This document shows, piece after piece, positions 7,297 through 8,885 of a stretch of 8,885 nt of DNA. The stretch comes from Burkholderiaceae bacterium (GTDB lineage Bacteria > Pseudomonadota > Gammaproteobacteria > Burkholderiales > Burkholderiaceae). The notes beneath the pieces are model-generated. The model ran no database searches, was not told where the DNA came from, and saw nothing but the letters and a program-made list of their open reading frames with translations. How positions within the stretch are numbered: position 1 is the stretch's first letter; each line of letters opens with the position of its first letter. The stretch is from assembly GCA_023253905.1 (NCBI GenBank), contig JALREG010000094.1, positions 1-8,885 of the forward strand. Direction: 5' to 3'. A program made the position numbers and the translations under genes.

Positions 7297-8106
7297 ATGT
7301 TCATCAATCATCTCGCGCAGGCCGATGTGCAGGTGAACGGCGAGCACCGACGCTTCTGGATGGATACCTGCGCGGGTCGCGATCAGGTGGCCATGACTTT
7401 ATTGGGACAGGGCTGGAAAGCTTATGAGGCGCCGCTACCGATGCTGGTGGCACAGTGGTGCCAGGCGATTCAACCGGTATTCATCGATGTCGGTGCCAAT
7501 ACCGGCTTTTACAGCCTGTTGGCTTTGGCCTGCGGTGCGACGGAGGCCCATGCTTTCGAACCCGTGGCAGAAATTGCCGGCATTCTCGAGGCCAATATGC
7601 GGGTCTCGGAATTGTCCGAACAGCTGACCTTGCATCGTGTTGCGTTGGGGGCTGGCGAGGGGGACGCAACGCTGTATTTTCCACGCGCGGACCACGGCTT
7701 GATCGAAACATCGGCATCACTCAACAGCGGGTTCCGGTCGCAGCACTCGGCGCGACGCGAGGTACGGGTCGCGCGCCTCGACGCTTGTCTGCCGTTGAGC
7801 TCAATGGTGGGCCGCGAAGTCCTCTTAAAGATCGACGTGGAATCGCGCGAGGCCGATGTGTTGCGCGGGGCACCCGAGTTGCTGAAAAACCTGCGGCCGG
7901 CGATCGTGGCCGAGTTGCTGCCAGGGGTTGATCTGGCCGCCTTCGAACGCCTCTGCCGGGAAGGCGGTTACAGCCATTACGCCCTGGATCCCGCGGGGCC
8001 GGTCAAGACATTCGAGATGTCTGCGTCCGAGCGGCACCGCGACCATCTCTTCCTGCCTCAGGCGTGCGAAGAGCGCTGGCTGGCGGGTTTGAGCGCGCGC
8101 TTCTGA
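7297..8106 (+). CDS. FkbM-family SAM-dependent methyltransferase
   Basis: Predicted protein of 269 residues. SAM-binding motif I is VFIDVGANTGFYS at 61-73. An acidic motif AFEPV (86-90) follows at the usual distance and would hold the ribose hydroxyls. The family signature KIDVESREADVLRGA is at 178-192. The family methylates hydroxyl groups, often on sugars in polysaccharides, glycolipids and protein glycans. No signal peptide or membrane segment is seen. It is the last gene of the run and begins 3 bases after the glycosyltransferase stop. O-methylation of a sugar added by the two upstream enzymes is the natural inference. The substrate cannot be read from sequence, and lipid or exopolysaccharide sugars are alternatives. 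Confidence 0.9.
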   Translation: MFINHLAQADVQVNGEHRRFWMDTCAGRDQVAMTLLGQGWKAYEAPLPMLVAQWCQAIQPVFIDVGANTGFYSLLALACGATEAHAFEPVAEIAGILEANMRVSELSEQLTLHRVALGAGEGDATLYFPRADHGLIETSASLNSGFRSQHSARREVRVARLDACLPLSSMVGREVLLKIDVESREADVLRGAPELLKNLRPAIVAELLPGVDLAAFERLCREGGYSHYALDPAGPVKTFEMSASERHRDHLFLPQACEERWLAGLSARF

Positions 8107-8151
8107 GCGTTGGGATCTGTCTTTCGGTCTGGTCGATGCTCTGAATTTAAT

Positions 8152-8170
8152 GTAATATATTTTTTATTAC
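8152..8170 (+). promoter_or_regulatory. AT-rich inverted repeat, candidate operator/promoter of the toxin-antitoxin pair
   Basis: GTAATA (8152-8157) and TATTAC (8165-8170) form a perfect 6-base inverted repeat around a 7-base AT-only centre. It lies 16 bases before the antitoxin ATG, in the only AT-rich patch of the 80-base spacer after the methyltransferase gene. A TATATT hexamer (8156-8161) inside it resembles a -10 box, and TTTAAT at 8146-8151 is another candidate. No convincing -35 is visible. Ribbon-helix-helix antitoxins usually bind such palindromes to repress their own operon; that use here is inferred. It is not a terminator: the stem is AT-only and very short. Confidence 0.45.
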
Positions 8171-8186
8171 CTACCAGGTCGTCATC

Positions 8187-8444
8187 ATGACAACCACCGT
8201 AAAACTCCCCGATTCCCTCGAGGCCGCGCTCAGGCAGCGTTGTCTTCAGGAGGGACGCTCCATCAGCGAGATCATGCGTGATGCCCTGAGCGCTTATCTC
8301 GCGCGCGAGCCCGAAACAGACTCGGCCTGGGCTCTGGGCCGGTCGGTGTTCGGGCGCCATGCCGGTCAGGCTGAGCTTGCACAGGAGCGTAAGCGCGCGC
8401 TCGCCGAGGTGTGGGATGAGCGCCAGGCGGGGCGGGGGGCATGA
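8187..8444 (+). CDS. Ribbon-helix-helix (CopG/VapB-like) antitoxin
   Basis: Predicted protein of 85 residues. The N-terminal 40 residues (TTTVKLPDSLEAALRQRC, then a turn, then SISEIMRDALSAYLA) have the beta-strand/helix/turn/helix pattern of CopG-type DNA-binding proteins. The alternating TVKL strand is the part that enters the major groove. The charged tail (about 45-85) would wrap the toxin. Its TGA overlaps the toxin start as ATGA, the usual arrangement for translationally coupled toxin-antitoxin genes. It probably represses its own promoter through the inverted repeat just upstream (inferred). The Shine-Dalgarno is weak. Confidence 0.88.
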   Translation: MTTTVKLPDSLEAALRQRCLQEGRSISEIMRDALSAYLAREPETDSAWALGRSVFGRHAGQAELAQERKRALAEVWDERQAGRGA

Positions 8445-8885
8445 GCCCTCGCGCGGTGCTGTCAGCGGCCGAGCCCGATCCCAGGTGGTTTCGTTCCAGG
8501 CCCCCGCGTGATGCGCTGATCGACAGCGGGCCTTTAATTGCACTCTTCAATCGCGCCGACCGTTGGCATCCAGCGGCCCTTGCGTGGCTCGAATCCAATC
8601 AGCATATTCGGCTGCACAGCACCTGGCCGGTCATGACCGAGGTCTGCGCGCTGCTTGCCCGTCGCGTCCATAACCTGGCCGCGCTCGATTTTCTTGACTG
8701 GGCGCAGCGCGGTGCGCTCAGGCTAGACCACCCGCCCGATGGTGCGCTCGGGTCGGTCGTCTCCATCTGCCAACGCTTTGCCAGCCTGCCCCTGGATCTG
8801 GCTGATGCATCCATTGCCGAGGCGGCGGCGCGGCTTGGTATTGCGCATGTTGTGTCGCTCGATCGAGACTTTGATGTCTATCGTG
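8441..8885 (+). CDS. PIN-domain ribonuclease toxin (VapC-like), 3' end cut by the window
   Basis: The frame opens at ATG 8441, overlapping the antitoxin stop, and stays open to the window edge (148 complete codons). PIN-domain features are seen: LIDSGPLIALF with D28, a conserved acidic residue in TEVCALLARR (E67), LDLADASIAEAAARLG with D119/D122, and SLDRDFDVYR with D141/D143. These would form the Mg2+-binding acidic cluster of a VapC-type endoribonuclease. Homologues usually start just before the first motif, whereas here about 24 Arg/Pro-rich residues precede it; a later GTG (8456) is another possible start. Only a few residues should be missing at the C-terminus, since the DFxVYR motif normally lies close to the end. 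Confidence 0.85.
   Translation, partial: MSPRAVLSAAEPDPRWFRSRPPRDALIDSGPLIALFNRADRWHPAALAWLESNQHIRLHSTWPVMTEVCALLARRVHNLAALDFLDWAQRGALRLDHPPDGALGSVVSICQRFASLPLDLADASIAEAAARLGIAHVVSLDRDFDVYR

Noticed and set aside
7455..7931. 158-codon + strand frame inside the methyltransferase gene
   Set aside because: It is a frame-shifted shadow of the FkbM gene, Arg/Gly-rich and without motifs.
8107..8170. Rho-independent terminator after the methyltransferase gene
   Set aside because: The only inverted repeat has a 6-base AT-rich stem with a T-run in the loop rather than after the stem, so it does not fit a terminator.

Overview
The window looks like a piece of a GC-rich proteobacterial chromosome, probably gamma- or betaproteobacterial. 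That placement rests only on codon use and on the gene families present; no rRNA, tRNA or taxonomic marker is visible. All genes read on the + strand. There is no sign of a transposase, integrase, CRISPR array or RNA gene.

Region 1 (1-3904) is the 3' part of a very large, mosaic, calcium-binding surface or secreted protein; 1,300 residues lie inside the window. In order it carries FG-GAP beta-propeller repeats, a short RTX nonapeptide run, a ~92-residue module, two Ig-like domains, a probable lectin/LamG-like beta-sandwich, a block of EF-hand/dockerin-like Asp-rich loops, and a second copy of the ~92-residue module at the extreme C-terminus. This layout fits a type I secretion substrate, although no exporter gene is in view.

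Region 2 (3844-8106) is a tightly packed run of three genes: a TPR/SPINDLY-type GT41 O-GlcNAc-transferase-like protein, a GT-B (GT4-like) glycosyltransferase and an FkbM-family methyltransferase. The first overlaps the end of the giant gene by 61 bases, and the next two follow at gaps of 12 and 3 bases. The four genes therefore look like one transcription unit. The simplest reading is a large secreted adhesin-like protein followed by enzymes that add a sugar to a protein, extend it and O-methylate the glycan. The link between enzymes and substrate is inferred from context only.

Region 3 (8107-8885) is a separate unit: an 80-base AT-rich intergenic spacer with a short inverted repeat, then a ribbon-helix-helix antitoxin gene overlapping by ATGA a PIN-domain toxin gene that runs off the window's 3' edge.
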